The notes: generated from the letters alone by a model not told the origin. 43,988 bases of DNA from Glaciihabitans sp. (GCA_025465535.1 JAODMY010000062.1:1-43988), one strand, 5' to 3'. Numbered from the stretch's first letter, positions 9,006 to 17,259 are shown. Made by a program: numbers and translations.

Positions 9006-9069
9006 GCAGCTGTGCTTTCCTGAACGCCCGCGCCGCCGTGAGGGTTCGTGAGCGCCTGGTGAGCGTGCC

Positions 9070-9813
9070 GTGAGCGTCCGCGCCGCCGACAACTCCTGGA
9101 CGGATGTGGCCGCCCATTTCGCTGCGACTGCCGGGCTCGCGATCCTCCCGTTCGGTGCCCTCGAACAGCACGGACCGCACCTCCCGCTCGCGACCGACAC
9201 CCTGACCGCCGAGCGCGTTGCGGCCGAACTCGCGGACCGGCTGGATGCCGTCCTCCTCCCCGCGATCGCCTATGGCGAGACCTGGAACAACGCCGGTTAT
9301 CCCGGAACCGTGTCGCTCTCCCCCGCGACGGTGACCGCGATCGCCGTGGACATCGGACGCTCGCTCGTGCACTCCGGCGCGCGCGCATTCGCCATCGTGA
9401 ACGGCGACTGGGGCAATCGCGCGCCGCTCACCGAAGCCGTGCGGATCCTCAACGACGAACGCGACATTCCCGCGATCGTCCTCGACTATCCCGGGATGGA
9501 TGACGCGGTCGCCCGCCTGCGCGAGAGTCGTCCAGCGTTCGCCGGCCTGAACCACGCCGAGGAGGTCGAGACCTCGATCATCCTGGCGATCTCTCCGGGC
9601 CTCGTGCATCCCGACCGCTACGAGAGCGCGTACCCGGACTTCCCGGACGACTTCGGCGTGCGCCCCATGCAGCTGCACCCGTTTTCGGCCAGCGGTGTCT
9701 TCGGCGACCCGGCCACGGCATCCGCCGCCAAGGGTGACGCGATCCTGGCCGCGACGATCGACGCGTCGCAACAGGTCCTGCGCGACTTCCTCGCCGCCAA
9801 CGCCACCGCCTAG
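9070..9813 (+). CDS. Creatininase family protein (divergent metal site)
   Basis: 247 residues with the creatininase fold marks GALEQHGPHLPLATDT (Glu32, His34 and Asp43 as metal ligands) and HAEEVETS (His162, Glu167). Two usual features differ. The NGHGGN-type loop reads NGDWGN, with Asp113 where the metal-binding His is expected, and the EHxxFPGT stretch reads NNAGYPGT. The family includes amidohydrolases and the mycofactocin peptidase MftE, so the reaction is unknown here. The start is the GTG at 9070, the last of a run of evenly spaced GTGAG words. It probably shares a transcript with the upstream deaminase and ends 120 bp before the convergent permease gene. Confidence 0.8.
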   Translation: MSVRAADNSWTDVAAHFAATAGLAILPFGALEQHGPHLPLATDTLTAERVAAELADRLDAVLLPAIAYGETWNNAGYPGTVSLSPATVTAIAVDIGRSLVHSGARAFAIVNGDWGNRAPLTEAVRILNDERDIPAIVLDYPGMDDAVARLRESRPAFAGLNHAEEVETSIILAISPGLVHPDRYESAYPDFPDDFGVRPMQLHPFSASGVFGDPATASAAKGDAILAATIDASQQVLRDFLAANATA

Positions 9814-9864
9814 CCGCGCTAGAACTTGATGTGAGCGCGACCCGCCGCGGCCATTTACTTCGCG

Positions 9865-9926
9865 ATCGAATGCCCTATAACTGTCGGTGTCGCCGACCAG
9901 TGATCAACAGTTATAGGGCATTCGAT
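9865..9926. repeat. Perfect 20-bp inverted repeat between convergent genes
   Basis: Left arm ATCGAATGCCCTATAACTGT (9865-9884) is the exact reverse complement of the right arm at 9907-9926, with a 22-base spacer that itself holds a small TCGG/CCGA stem. It sits between the convergent stops of the creatininase gene (9813) and the permease gene (9934), the place for a bidirectional terminator. However, the stem is AT-rich at its centre and has no flanking T-run. The core ATAACT/AGTTAT is shared with the ends of the repeats at 28.7, 29.8 and 39.6 kb. Confidence 0.85.
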
Positions 9927-9933
9927 AAACACG

Positions 9934-11256
9934 CTAGGACTTGATGTAGGGGCGCCCCGCGGCGGCCGGGCCACGCACGCGACCGACGACGCCGGCGACC
10001 GCGAAGATCGTGACGAGGTACGGCAGCATGAGCAGGAAGTCGTTCGGCACGGCCGATCCCATGGGTCCCGCCGCGAGTCCGATGTTCTCGGCGAAGCCGA
10101 ACAACAGGGCCGCGAGGGTCACCCGGACCGGATCCCAGCGTCCGAGGATGACCGCGGCCAGCGCGATATATCCCGCGCCGTTGGTCATGTCCTGGCTGAA
10201 CGATCCGACCGATCCGATCGTGTAAAACGCCCCGCCGAGGCCCGCAACGGCTCCCGCGAGCGCAACGTTCCAGAATCGGGTGCGCGCGACGTTGATGCCG
10301 ACCGTGTCGGCGGCCTGGGGATGCTCGCCGACCGCGCGAAGACGAAGTCCCCAGCGCGTCCGGTAGAGGCCGATGAAGACCGCGGCGACCGCGACGTACA
10401 TGATGTAGACGATGATCGTCTGGCTGAACAGCAGCGGGCCGATGATCGGGATCTCGCTGAGCAGCGGGATGTTGATGACCGTGAGCTGCGGCGGAGCGTT
10501 CAGCACGCTGGCGTTGCCGACCAGGACCTGCTCGTAGAGGAAGGTCGTCAAGCCGAGCACCAGCACGTTGAGGACGATTCCGACGATGACCTGGTTGACG
10601 GCGTACTTGATCGAGAACGCTCCGAGCACGAATGAGACCAGGACGCCCGCGACCATGGCTGCGATGATTCCAACGAACAGGTTCTGGGTGAGGGATGCCG
10701 CCACGGCGGAAAGGAACGCCCCGAACAGCAGCTGGGCTTCGATCGCGACGTTAGTCACGCCGACCCGCTCGGAGATGACGCCGCCGAGTCCACCGAAGAT
10801 CAGCGGTGCGCTGAGACCGAGGCCACCGACCAGGAGGCTCGTGATGGTCAGGTTGTGGCCGGTGTCGGCTGAGGTCCAGACGAGGAATCCGAAGACCACG
10901 ATCACGGTGAACACGATCACGTACCAGAGCGGCATCTTGCGGCGCTTGACCGCAAAATACGCGGAGCCGGCAGCCATCAGAACCAGGATGATCGCGGTGA
11001 TGATCTCGGTGAGGTGGCTGTCGAGCGTGAGCAGCGGGATCTGGTACGCGTCTTTCTGGCTGGTCGAGGTGAAGTCGAAGATCGCCTTGCCACCGCGGCC
11101 GAAGGGCACGAGCAGGATAAACAGGAGGATGGCGAAGACGCCGAACAGGATCGGCGACTTCCAGGAGCGCCTGGCGAGCAGTGCGTCCGCGCTGGCACTC
11201 GGCTGGTCCGGGTCCACTGGACCTGGCTCGGCTGGGCGGGTATCGACAGCAGTCAT
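9934..11256 (-). CDS. Nucleoside ABC transporter permease (second subunit)
   Basis: 440-residue inner-membrane permease of the branched-chain/ribose-type family used by BMP nucleoside importers (NupQ/YufQ-like). It has about ten hydrophobic segments and the conserved loops GGVISERVGVTNVAIE and LRAVGEHPQAADTVGIN, which face the ATPase. The start is the ATG at 11256, which overlaps the stop of the first permease (ATGA); upstream open frame is antisense or shadow. The ~40-residue N-terminus is Pro/Asp-rich and presumably cytoplasmic. It is the last gene of the four-gene importer operon and is followed by the 20-bp inverted repeat. Confidence 0.93.
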   Translation of the reverse strand: MTAVDTRPAEPGPVDPDQPSASADALLARRSWKSPILFGVFAILLFILLVPFGRGGKAIFDFTSTSQKDAYQIPLLTLDSHLTEIITAIILVLMAAGSAYFAVKRRKMPLWYVIVFTVIVVFGFLVWTSADTGHNLTITSLLVGGLGLSAPLIFGGLGGVISERVGVTNVAIEAQLLFGAFLSAVAASLTQNLFVGIIAAMVAGVLVSFVLGAFSIKYAVNQVIVGIVLNVLVLGLTTFLYEQVLVGNASVLNAPPQLTVINIPLLSEIPIIGPLLFSQTIIVYIMYVAVAAVFIGLYRTRWGLRLRAVGEHPQAADTVGINVARTRFWNVALAGAVAGLGGAFYTIGSVGSFSQDMTNGAGYIALAAVILGRWDPVRVTLAALLFGFAENIGLAAGPMGSAVPNDFLLMLPYLVTIFAVAGVVGRVRGPAAAGRPYIKS

Positions 11257-12626
11257 TTCGCGTCCGCCACCTTCTGTGTTGGAACGGACGGGGTTGTGGC
11301 GCTCGGCTTCTTCGCCTTCGGTTCGCGTCGCGCCGGCGCTGGGAGGTGGAAGATCGCGCGCACGAGCGGCGGCGCGGCGAGGAAGAGCACGATGACCGAC
11401 TGGATGACCGGCACGATGTTCGGGTCGACCTGCTGGTCGGCCTGGATCGTGTAACTGCCGGCCTGCAGGATCCCGAACAGGATCCCGGCGGCGAACACAC
11501 CCCACGGCCGCGACCGGCCGAGCAGCGCGACGGTGATTCCGCTGAAGCCGATCCCCGCGTCGATGCTGCCGCCGAATCCGGTGACGCCGGACGGGTTGCC
11601 GAGCGCCTGGTAGGCCCCCGCGAGCCCGAGCAGGACGCCCGAGATCAACATGACGTAGATGTACATCCGGTTGATCCGGATACCAGCGACGCGTGCCGCC
11701 CGCGGGTTCTCACCCACGGCGCGGAACTTGAAGCCGAGGTTCGAGCGCGACAGCAGCCACCAGCAGTAGATCGTGGCGGCTATCACGAGGATGAAGCCGA
11801 AGTCGAGCGCGTACTCGTTACCGAGGAGCGGGAACAATATTGCGCTCGGCTGGGCGGCGGGTGTCTGCGGGTTCTGCGATCCGGGTGCCCGAAGCACTGG
11901 GGTGTGCAGGAAATAGTCGAGCAGGTAGAACGCGATGTAGTTGAGCATGATGGTCACGATCACCTCGTGCGCGCCGGTCCTCGCTTTCAGCAGGCCCACG
12001 ATGCCCGCCCAGATGGCACCGCCGATCAGCGCCGCGAGAACCGCGACGATCATGTGGATCCCGACGGGGAGGTTCCAGGCGAAGGACACGTAGCCGGCGA
12101 GCGCGGCCGCGACGAGGACCTGGCCCTGTCCGCCGATGTTGAAGACGCCAGAGCGGAAGCCCACCGCAATACCGAGGCCGGCCGCGATGAGCGGGGTCGC
12201 GTAGCCGAGGCTGCCGGCCTGGCCGTTACCGCCGAGGAACGACTGCATCCCGGTGGCGAAGTTCGTCGCCTCGAAGTTGTAGACGCCGCCACGGAACAGC
12301 GCGACGTACCCGCCGGAGACCGACTGCCAGATCGCGGACAGCGTGTCAGAGGGGCGAGCAAGGAAGTAGCCTGCCGCAGCCTGCACGTTGGAGTTGGTTG
12401 CAGCCATGAGGATGCCGCCGGCGACGAGCGCGAGCACGATCGAGAGGACCGTCAGCGTGACGCTACCGCTGAAGATCTCGCGCAGGATGCCGTTCGCGCG
12501 ATCGGAGGCTGCCGAGCCGGACCCCCCGGGCTCGCCATCACCCGGCGTGGTTTCCCCGAGCGCGAGTTCGGCACGATCGGTCCCTGTATCGGCGACGGGT
12601 ATGGACGACGCAATTTCGCCGCTCAT
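11253..12626 (-). CDS. Nucleoside ABC transporter permease (first subunit)
   Basis: 457-residue permease (NupP/YufP-like). It has a ~50-residue hydrophilic N-terminus, then multiple membrane segments with VGFRSGVFNIGGQGQ and RAVGENPRAARVAGI, the loops typical of this family, and a basic Pro/Lys-rich cytoplasmic tail. It is coupled on both sides by 4-bp ATGA overlaps: its ATG overlaps the ATPase stop, and its stop overlaps the next permease start. It forms the membrane channel with that second permease. Confidence 0.93.
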   Translation of the reverse strand: MSGEIASSIPVADTGTDRAELALGETTPGDGEPGGSGSAASDRANGILREIFSGSVTLTVLSIVLALVAGGILMAATNSNVQAAAGYFLARPSDTLSAIWQSVSGGYVALFRGGVYNFEATNFATGMQSFLGGNGQAGSLGYATPLIAAGLGIAVGFRSGVFNIGGQGQVLVAAALAGYVSFAWNLPVGIHMIVAVLAALIGGAIWAGIVGLLKARTGAHEVIVTIMLNYIAFYLLDYFLHTPVLRAPGSQNPQTPAAQPSAILFPLLGNEYALDFGFILVIAATIYCWWLLSRSNLGFKFRAVGENPRAARVAGIRINRMYIYVMLISGVLLGLAGAYQALGNPSGVTGFGGSIDAGIGFSGITVALLGRSRPWGVFAAGILFGILQAGSYTIQADQQVDPNIVPVIQSVIVLFLAAPPLVRAIFHLPAPARREPKAKKPSATTPSVPTQKVADAK

Positions 12627-14140
12627 GCCGCGACCTCCGTTCCGGCCGGAACTTCCCCGGCCATCATGAGTCCAAGAACCTCTCGCGAGGTGTTGCCGGG
12701 GACGATACCGACGAACTTGCCCCGATACATCACGGCAATGCGGTCGGCGAGAGCGACGACCTCATCGAGTTCGGTCGAAACGACGATCACGGGAACACCG
12801 GAATCGCGTGTCGCGACGATGCGCTCGTGGACGAACTCGATGGATCCGACGTCAAGTCCCCTTGTCGGCTGGGCGGCGACGAACAGGCGCAGGTCGCGCG
12901 AGAGTTCGCGGGCGAGGACCACCTTCTGCTGGTTTCCGCCGGAGAGCCGACCGACCATGGTGCCGATTCCCTGCGTCCGGACGTCGAACTCCCTGACCTT
13001 TTCGGTCGCGAATTCGGCCAGGTATTTAAGCTGCAGCGCGCCGCCCTTCACGAACGGTGCCCCGTCGGCCCGGTCAAGCATGAGATTCTCGGCGATCGTG
13101 AACTCGGCGATCAGCGCGTCGTCCTGGCGGTCCTCCGGGATGAATCCGACGCCCGCTTCGAGAATCTCGTTGATCGGGAGGTCGCGCAGGTTCTTACCGT
13201 CGAGCGTGATCGTTCCGGTGACCCGGTTCTGGATCCCGAGCAGTGCTTCGGTGAGCTCGGTCTGGCCGTTGCCCTGCACACCGGCAATCGCGAGGATCTC
13301 CCCCGCTCGCACCTCGAAACTCACGTCGTCCACGGCGACCTGGCCGTGCGCGTCGATGACGCTGAGGCCCTCGACGACAAGAGCGTGTTCGCCCGTGACG
13401 GCGGTCGATTTCGTGACGGTCAACTCGACCGATCGTCCGACCATGAGGGACGCGAGTTCCGCGTTGGTCGCGGTCGGTTCGGCCTCGCCGACGACCTTGC
13501 CCAGCCGCATGACCGTGATGCGATCGGCGACCTCGCGAACCTCGCGCAGTTTGTGCGTGATGAACACGATTGCCGTTCCGCTCTCCTTCAGCTGCTTCAT
13601 GATGACCATGAGCTCGTCGGTCTCCTGCGGCGTGAGAACCGCGGTCGGCTCGTCGAAGACCAGGACCTTCGCGTCGCGGGAGAGCGCCTTGATGATCTCA
13701 ACCCGCTGCTGCACGCCGACCGGCAGATCTTCGATCAGCGCATCCGGATCGACGTGGAATCCGAATCGCGCCGAAATCTCGCGCACCTTCGCCCGCGCTG
13801 CGGACAGGTCGAGAAATCCCGCCTTCGACTGTTCGTGGCCGAGCATCACGTTTTCGGCGACCGTGAATACCGGGATGAGCATGAAATGCTGGTGCACCAT
13901 GCCGATGCCTGCACGCATCGCGTCTCCGGGGCCGGCGAAATGCTGGGCCACCCCATCGAGCAGGATCTCTCCGCTGTCGGCCTGGTACAGGCCGTACAGG
14001 ATGTTCATGAGCGTGGACTTGCCTGCGCCGTTTTCACCGAGGAGGCAATGGATCTCTCCCGGCTCGACCGCCAGTTCGATGTGGTCGTTCGCGACGAGGG
14101 CACCGAAATTCTTGGTGATCCCGCGCAGTTCGAGTTTCAT
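12623..14140 (-). CDS. Nucleoside ABC transporter ATP-binding protein (two ABC domains)
   Basis: 505 residues with two tandem nucleotide-binding domains, as in NupO/YufO and RbsA. Domain 1 has Walker A GENGAGKST, the degenerate signature LPVGVQQR and Walker B VLVFDEPTA. Domain 2 has a non-canonical Walker A (GVQGNGQTE), the good signature LSGGNQQK and the degenerate Walker B LFVAAQPTRGLD. The asymmetry is normal for this family. It powers nucleoside uptake. The ATG at 14140 lies 174 bp after the lipoprotein stop; that gap holds two hairpins, suggesting differential expression of the binding protein and the rest of the transporter. Confidence 0.94.
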   Translation of the reverse strand: MKLELRGITKNFGALVANDHIELAVEPGEIHCLLGENGAGKSTLMNILYGLYQADSGEILLDGVAQHFAGPGDAMRAGIGMVHQHFMLIPVFTVAENVMLGHEQSKAGFLDLSAARAKVREISARFGFHVDPDALIEDLPVGVQQRVEIIKALSRDAKVLVFDEPTAVLTPQETDELMVIMKQLKESGTAIVFITHKLREVREVADRITVMRLGKVVGEAEPTATNAELASLMVGRSVELTVTKSTAVTGEHALVVEGLSVIDAHGQVAVDDVSFEVRAGEILAIAGVQGNGQTELTEALLGIQNRVTGTITLDGKNLRDLPINEILEAGVGFIPEDRQDDALIAEFTIAENLMLDRADGAPFVKGGALQLKYLAEFATEKVREFDVRTQGIGTMVGRLSGGNQQKVVLARELSRDLRLFVAAQPTRGLDVGSIEFVHERIVATRDSGVPVIVVSTELDEVVALADRIAVMYRGKFVGIVPGNTSREVLGLMMAGEVPAGTEVAA

Positions 14141-14172
14141 GCGATGGGTACTTCACAATCGAATAGCACGAG

Positions 14173-14184
14173 CGGGGAACCCCG
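14173..14184. other. Short perfect GC hairpin upstream of the ATPase gene
   Basis: CGGGGAACCCCG is a perfect 5-bp stem with a two-base loop as DNA (effectively a 4-bp stem with a tetraloop in RNA), 33 bp before the ATPase start codon. With the larger hairpin at 14205-14270 it forms a structured intercistronic region. Its function is not known. Confidence 0.45.
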
Positions 14185-14204
14185 CCCGGCGCACAAATAG
14201 TGGA

Positions 14205-14270
14205 AGACCGCACTGGTCGGAACGCGTAACGGGGAGACTCCCTTGTCACGCCTCCCGACCAGTGACGGCC
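14205..14270 (-). other. Long intercistronic hairpin between lipoprotein and ATPase genes
   Basis: CACTGGTCGG (14211-14220) and CCGACCAGTG (14255-14264) are perfect complements. Inside them GCGTAAC/GTCACGC pair with one G-U-type mismatch, and GGGAGACTCCC closes the tip, giving one long stem. It lies just downstream of the lipoprotein stop (14315), the position of 3' stabilising or attenuating hairpins that keep binding-protein mRNA more abundant than the rest of an ABC operon. No T-run follows, so full termination is not obvious. Confidence 0.6.
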
Positions 14271-14314
14271 GGTGGAGCGATACTACTTCGCCGAGCGAAT
14301 CGGCGTGGAAATGC

Positions 14315-15394
14315 CTATTTCTTGAACGACGACGGCGAGGCTACCTTAATCGACCCTGAGATAATCCCGGCCTTGATTGTCGCGAGTTCCGCGGGCAGTG
14401 TGGACGGGATCTTGGATCCGAAGTCGTGGAACGACGAGAGGCTCACTCCACCGTTCGCCAGCGTGCCGACGTAGGTCGAGTTATCGAATGCCTTGCTGCT
14501 CGCGGACTGCTCGACGACTGCCTGCGAGGCGGAGTCGACGCGCTTGAGGATCGAGACGAGGAAGAGGTCCTTGTACTTCGGGTCCGTCTGCACGATGTCG
14601 GCGTCGACGCCCTCGAGCACAGCCGAGCTGCCCGAACCGGTGATTGCCGCAGCGGCGCCCTGGTAGAGCGAACCGGCGACCGGGATGACGACGTCCGCCT
14701 TCTGGTCGAGGAAGTTCTGCGTCACAGTCTTGGCCTGGTTCTGGTCGGTGAAGTTACCGATGAACGTGCCCTTCTGGGTCGCCTCGTTCCAACCCAGCAG
14801 CTTGACGCTGGCGTGCTTCTGCTGGTTGTAGTACGCGATGCCGTCGGCGATGCCATCCATGTAGATGGAGACCGAGGGGTACTGCGCACCACCCCAGGTG
14901 GCGACGACGTGGGTCTTCGAGTAAGCGGCGGCGGCGTAGCCACCGAGGAACGCAGCCTCGTCGGTCTCGAACACGATGTCCTTGACGTTCGGCAGCGTGA
15001 TCGAGTTGTCATCGATCATCGCAAAGTCGGTCTTCGGGTTCTTGGTCGCTGCGGCCTTGACCGACGCGATGAAATTGAATCCGGGAGCGGCGATGATGTT
15101 GCACTTCTCACTGATGAGGCTCGCGATCGCGGGTGCGTAGTCGTCGGCGCTGGTCGACTGGACCTTCTTGTACGTTGAGCCGATCTTCTTCGACGCCGCG
15201 ACGACGCCGTTGAGCGCAAGCTGGTTGAAGGAGTGGTCGGTGAACCCGCCGGTATCCCCAACGACACAGGGCAGATACTTCGATGTCGCCGCGCCCGTTG
15301 CTGCCTTGGGCGCCGCGGAACATCCTGCAAGCATGGCAACCACGCTCGCGGCGGCGAGACCCGCGACCGCGATCTTTCTCGATGAGATGGACAA
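14315..15394 (-). CDS. BMP family nucleoside-binding lipoprotein
   Basis: 359-residue substrate-binding protein (PnrA/BmpA family) that captures nucleosides outside the membrane for the downstream importer. I place the start at TTG 15394: AGGAAA lies 4-5 bases upstream, and the product then begins with a compact signal peptide ending in the lipobox AMLAGC, with the acylated Cys at residue 25. The longer ATG start at 15508 would add an unlikely 38-residue leader. Family marks include VVGDTGGFTDHSFNQ at the mature N-terminus and the GWNEATQKGTF and IPVAGSLYQGA stretches. It is followed by a long hairpin and then the ATPase gene. Confidence 0.9.
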   Translation of the reverse strand: MSISSRKIAVAGLAAASVVAMLAGCSAAPKAATGAATSKYLPCVVGDTGGFTDHSFNQLALNGVVAASKKIGSTYKKVQSTSADDYAPAIASLISEKCNIIAAPGFNFIASVKAAATKNPKTDFAMIDDNSITLPNVKDIVFETDEAAFLGGYAAAAYSKTHVVATWGGAQYPSVSIYMDGIADGIAYYNQQKHASVKLLGWNEATQKGTFIGNFTDQNQAKTVTQNFLDQKADVVIPVAGSLYQGAAAAITGSGSSAVLEGVDADIVQTDPKYKDLFLVSILKRVDSASQAVVEQSASSKAFDNSTYVGTLANGGVSLSSFHDFGSKIPSTLPAELATIKAGIISGSIKVASPSSFKK

Positions 15395-15560
15395 TGTGTT
15401 TCCTAACGTGAATGGCACGACGCTCAAGCACGCCTGGTGAGGCTGTGTGCGTGGATCGTGCTGGGAATGTTGATACAGGCTACTGATCCGGATGGTTGGC
15501 TGGTGCATAGGTACAAGCCATCCGGCAAGATGGTTACAATTCCGGTACTGTCCGGAAATG

Positions 15561-15580
15561 AAAACGAAATGATTCGTTTT
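15561..15580. promoter_or_regulatory. Perfect inverted repeat in the importer promoter region
   Basis: AAAACGAAATGATTCGTTTT has 8-bp perfect arms and a 4-base centre. It lies in the 239-bp gap between cytidine deaminase (stop 15634) and the lipoprotein start (15394). It is AT-rich against a GC-rich background. It could be a repressor operator for the nucleoside importer, or a weak terminator for cdd, since a few T residues follow on each strand. Several TCCGG words nearby are unexplained, and I could not place a firm -35/-10 pair. Confidence 0.5.
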
Positions 15581-15633
15581 TTCGGCCCATCCACTCCCCC
15601 TCCCGCGCAGCTGATTGCGCGTGTTCGTTGCGC

Positions 15634-16089
15634 CTAAGACTTGTTTCTTGCGGCAAATTCTTCGAGCTCACGAGGACCGAACGCGTCGGGAATGACCTCG
15701 TCGATAGTCCGTATCCCGGACACGGTCTCGAGCAGCATCCCACTCGTGGAGTGTTCGTACAACAGCTGGCGGCAGCGACCGCAGGGCATGAGAATGCCGC
15801 CGGCGCCATCCACGCAGGTGAAGGCGACGAGTCTGCCGCCGCCGGTCATGTGCAGCGACGACACGAGCGCACACTCGGCACAGAGCGAGAGCCCGTAGGA
15901 GGCGTTCTCGACGTTGCAGCCGGAGATGATGCGACCGTCGTCGACGAGGGCCGCAACTCCGACCGGGAACTTCGAGTACGGGGCGTACGCGTGCGACATG
16001 GCCTCGTTCGCGGCAGCACGAAGGGCGGTCCAGTTGATCGCGTGCCCGGCGTCTGCGTGCCCGGCTTTGGGGGTGGCCTGATCGGTCAT
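15634..16089 (-). CDS. cdd: Cytidine deaminase
   Basis: 151 residues, the short homotetrameric type. It deaminates (deoxy)cytidine to (deoxy)uridine, which thymidine phosphorylase can then cleave. Zinc and catalytic motifs are complete: CNVENASYG and LCAECA (Zn Cys and catalytic Glu), and MPCGRCRQ (two Zn Cys). An ~18-residue N-terminal extension precedes the core. It lies upstream of, and codirectional with, the nucleoside importer, with a 239-bp gap that probably contains the importer promoter. Confidence 0.95.
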   Translation of the reverse strand: MTDQATPKAGHADAGHAINWTALRAAANEAMSHAYAPYSKFPVGVAALVDDGRIISGCNVENASYGLSLCAECALVSSLHMTGGGRLVAFTCVDGAGGILMPCGRCRQLLYEHSTSGMLLETVSGIRTIDEVIPDAFGPRELEEFAARNKS

Positions 16090-16100
16090 GATTCGATCCT

Positions 16101-16154
16101 AGAGAACGTCACTATCCCAGAGAACGTCACTGCACTAGAGAACATCGCTGCGGC
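16101..16154. repeat. Three-copy 18-bp tandem repeat at the end of the guanylyltransferase gene
   Basis: Units begin at 16101, 16119 and 16137, each opening with AGAGAACGTCACT (third copy AGAGAACATCGCT, 11 of 13). The third unit is the coding 3' end of the guanylyltransferase gene (codons for SDVL before TAG); the other two lie beyond its stop. The gene end has therefore been tandemly multiplied, with the downstream copies noncoding. Confidence 0.8.
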
Positions 16155-17259
16155 CGGATAACTTCAGGGCGTCGACGACCGACTTGACACGCTGCGCGTG
16201 CTGCGTCGTCGTGACCAGCAGCGCATCCTCCGTGTCGACGACGACAATGTCGGTGACGCCGATGAGCGAGATCAACCGCTTGCCCTGGCTGATCACGACC
16301 CCGGTCGACGAGTCGGCGAGAACACGCGCGTCTTCACCGAGAATTGCGAGGTCGCTCTTGCGGCCGCGCGAGTGGATCTTGGCGATCGACGCGAAGTCGC
16401 CGACGTCGTCCCACTCGAAGTCGCCGGGGATAACGATCGTGCGCCCAGCCGCGGCGGCGGGTTCCGCGACCGTGTAGTCGATAGCGATCTTCTTCAGCCC
16501 CGGCCAGACCTTGTCGACGACCGCACCGCGACGGGGGGTGTCCCACGCCTCGGCGAGTTCGGTGAGGCCAGCGAGGAGCTCCGGCTCCGACTCCCCCAGT
16601 TGCGCGAGCAGGACATCAGCGCGGGCGATGAACATGCTGGCGTTCCAGAGGTAGGTTCCGTCGGCGAGGTAGGTTTCCGCAGTCTCGAGGTCGGGCTTCT
16701 CGACGAACCGGTCGACCATCATGGCGTGCGGCGCACCCTCGATCGACATCTGGTCGCCGTAGTGGATGTAGCCGAAGCCGATCGCAGGCTCGCTCGGCGT
16801 GATGCCGATGAGCGAAATGTATCCCGCGTCCGCGGCCGCGACAGCCTCGGTGACCGCGCGACGGAAGCGAGGCTGGTTGCCGATCACGTGATCGGCCGCG
16901 AACGAGCCGATGATGACATCCGGTTCACGGTGCAGCAGGATGGCCGCCGCCAGCCCGATTGCCGCCGTCGAATCCTTCGGCTCGCTCTCGAGCACGACGT
17001 TCGGATCCTTCAACTCAGGCAGCTGCTCCTCGACCGCGGCCCGGTGCGCGCGACCGGTGACCACCATGATGCGGTCGGCACCGGAAAGCGGTGCGAGGCG
17101 GTCCCAGGTGTCCCGAAGGAGGGTGTGCCCCGAGCCCGTGAGATCGTGCAGGAACTTGGGGGCATCCGCCCGGGAAAGCGGCCACAGTCGCGAACCGACG
17201 CCACCGGCGGGAATCACGCTGTAGAACCGGTCAAGGCTGGTCCGCGGCTGCTCTGTCAT
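16135..17259 (-). CDS. manC: Mannose-1-phosphate guanylyltransferase
   Basis: 374 residues; makes GDP-mannose from mannose-1-phosphate and GTP. The nucleotidyltransferase signature PAGGVGSRLWPLSR, followed by PKFL, begins near residue 15. GSFAADHVI is the metal-binding loop, and VEKP and ERTA-type sugar-binding segments follow (FVEKPDLETAETYL). No C-terminal isomerase domain is present, so it is the short monofunctional type. I prefer the ATG at 17259; an ATG four codons upstream (17271) is possible, and neither has a strong ribosome binding site. It is divergent from a GT4 glycosyltransferase, a likely user of GDP-mannose. Its 3' end is part of an 18-bp tandem repeat. Confidence 0.9.
   Translation of the reverse strand: MTEQPRTSLDRFYSVIPAGGVGSRLWPLSRADAPKFLHDLTGSGHTLLRDTWDRLAPLSGADRIMVVTGRAHRAAVEEQLPELKDPNVVLESEPKDSTAAIGLAAAILLHREPDVIIGSFAADHVIGNQPRFRRAVTEAVAAADAGYISLIGITPSEPAIGFGYIHYGDQMSIEGAPHAMMVDRFVEKPDLETAETYLADGTYLWNASMFIARADVLLAQLGESEPELLAGLTELAEAWDTPRRGAVVDKVWPGLKKIAIDYTVAEPAAAAGRTIVIPGDFEWDDVGDFASIAKIHSRGRKSDLAILGEDARVLADSSTGVVISQGKRLISLIGVTDIVVVDTEDALLVTTTQHAQRVKSVVDALKLSGRSDVL

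Noticed and set aside
7509..9200. Upstream extension of the amidohydrolase frame to 977 codons
   Set aside because: The extra part is antisense to the SAH/MTA-type deaminase and has no family similarity; alignment fixes the start at 7508.
11181..14474. 1097-codon plus-strand open frame across the importer genes
   Set aside because: It is antisense to two permeases and the ATPase gene, is rich in Arg/Asp/Glu/Ser without any domain, and is a common shadow in GC-rich DNA. The minus-strand genes have clear motifs and coupled starts.
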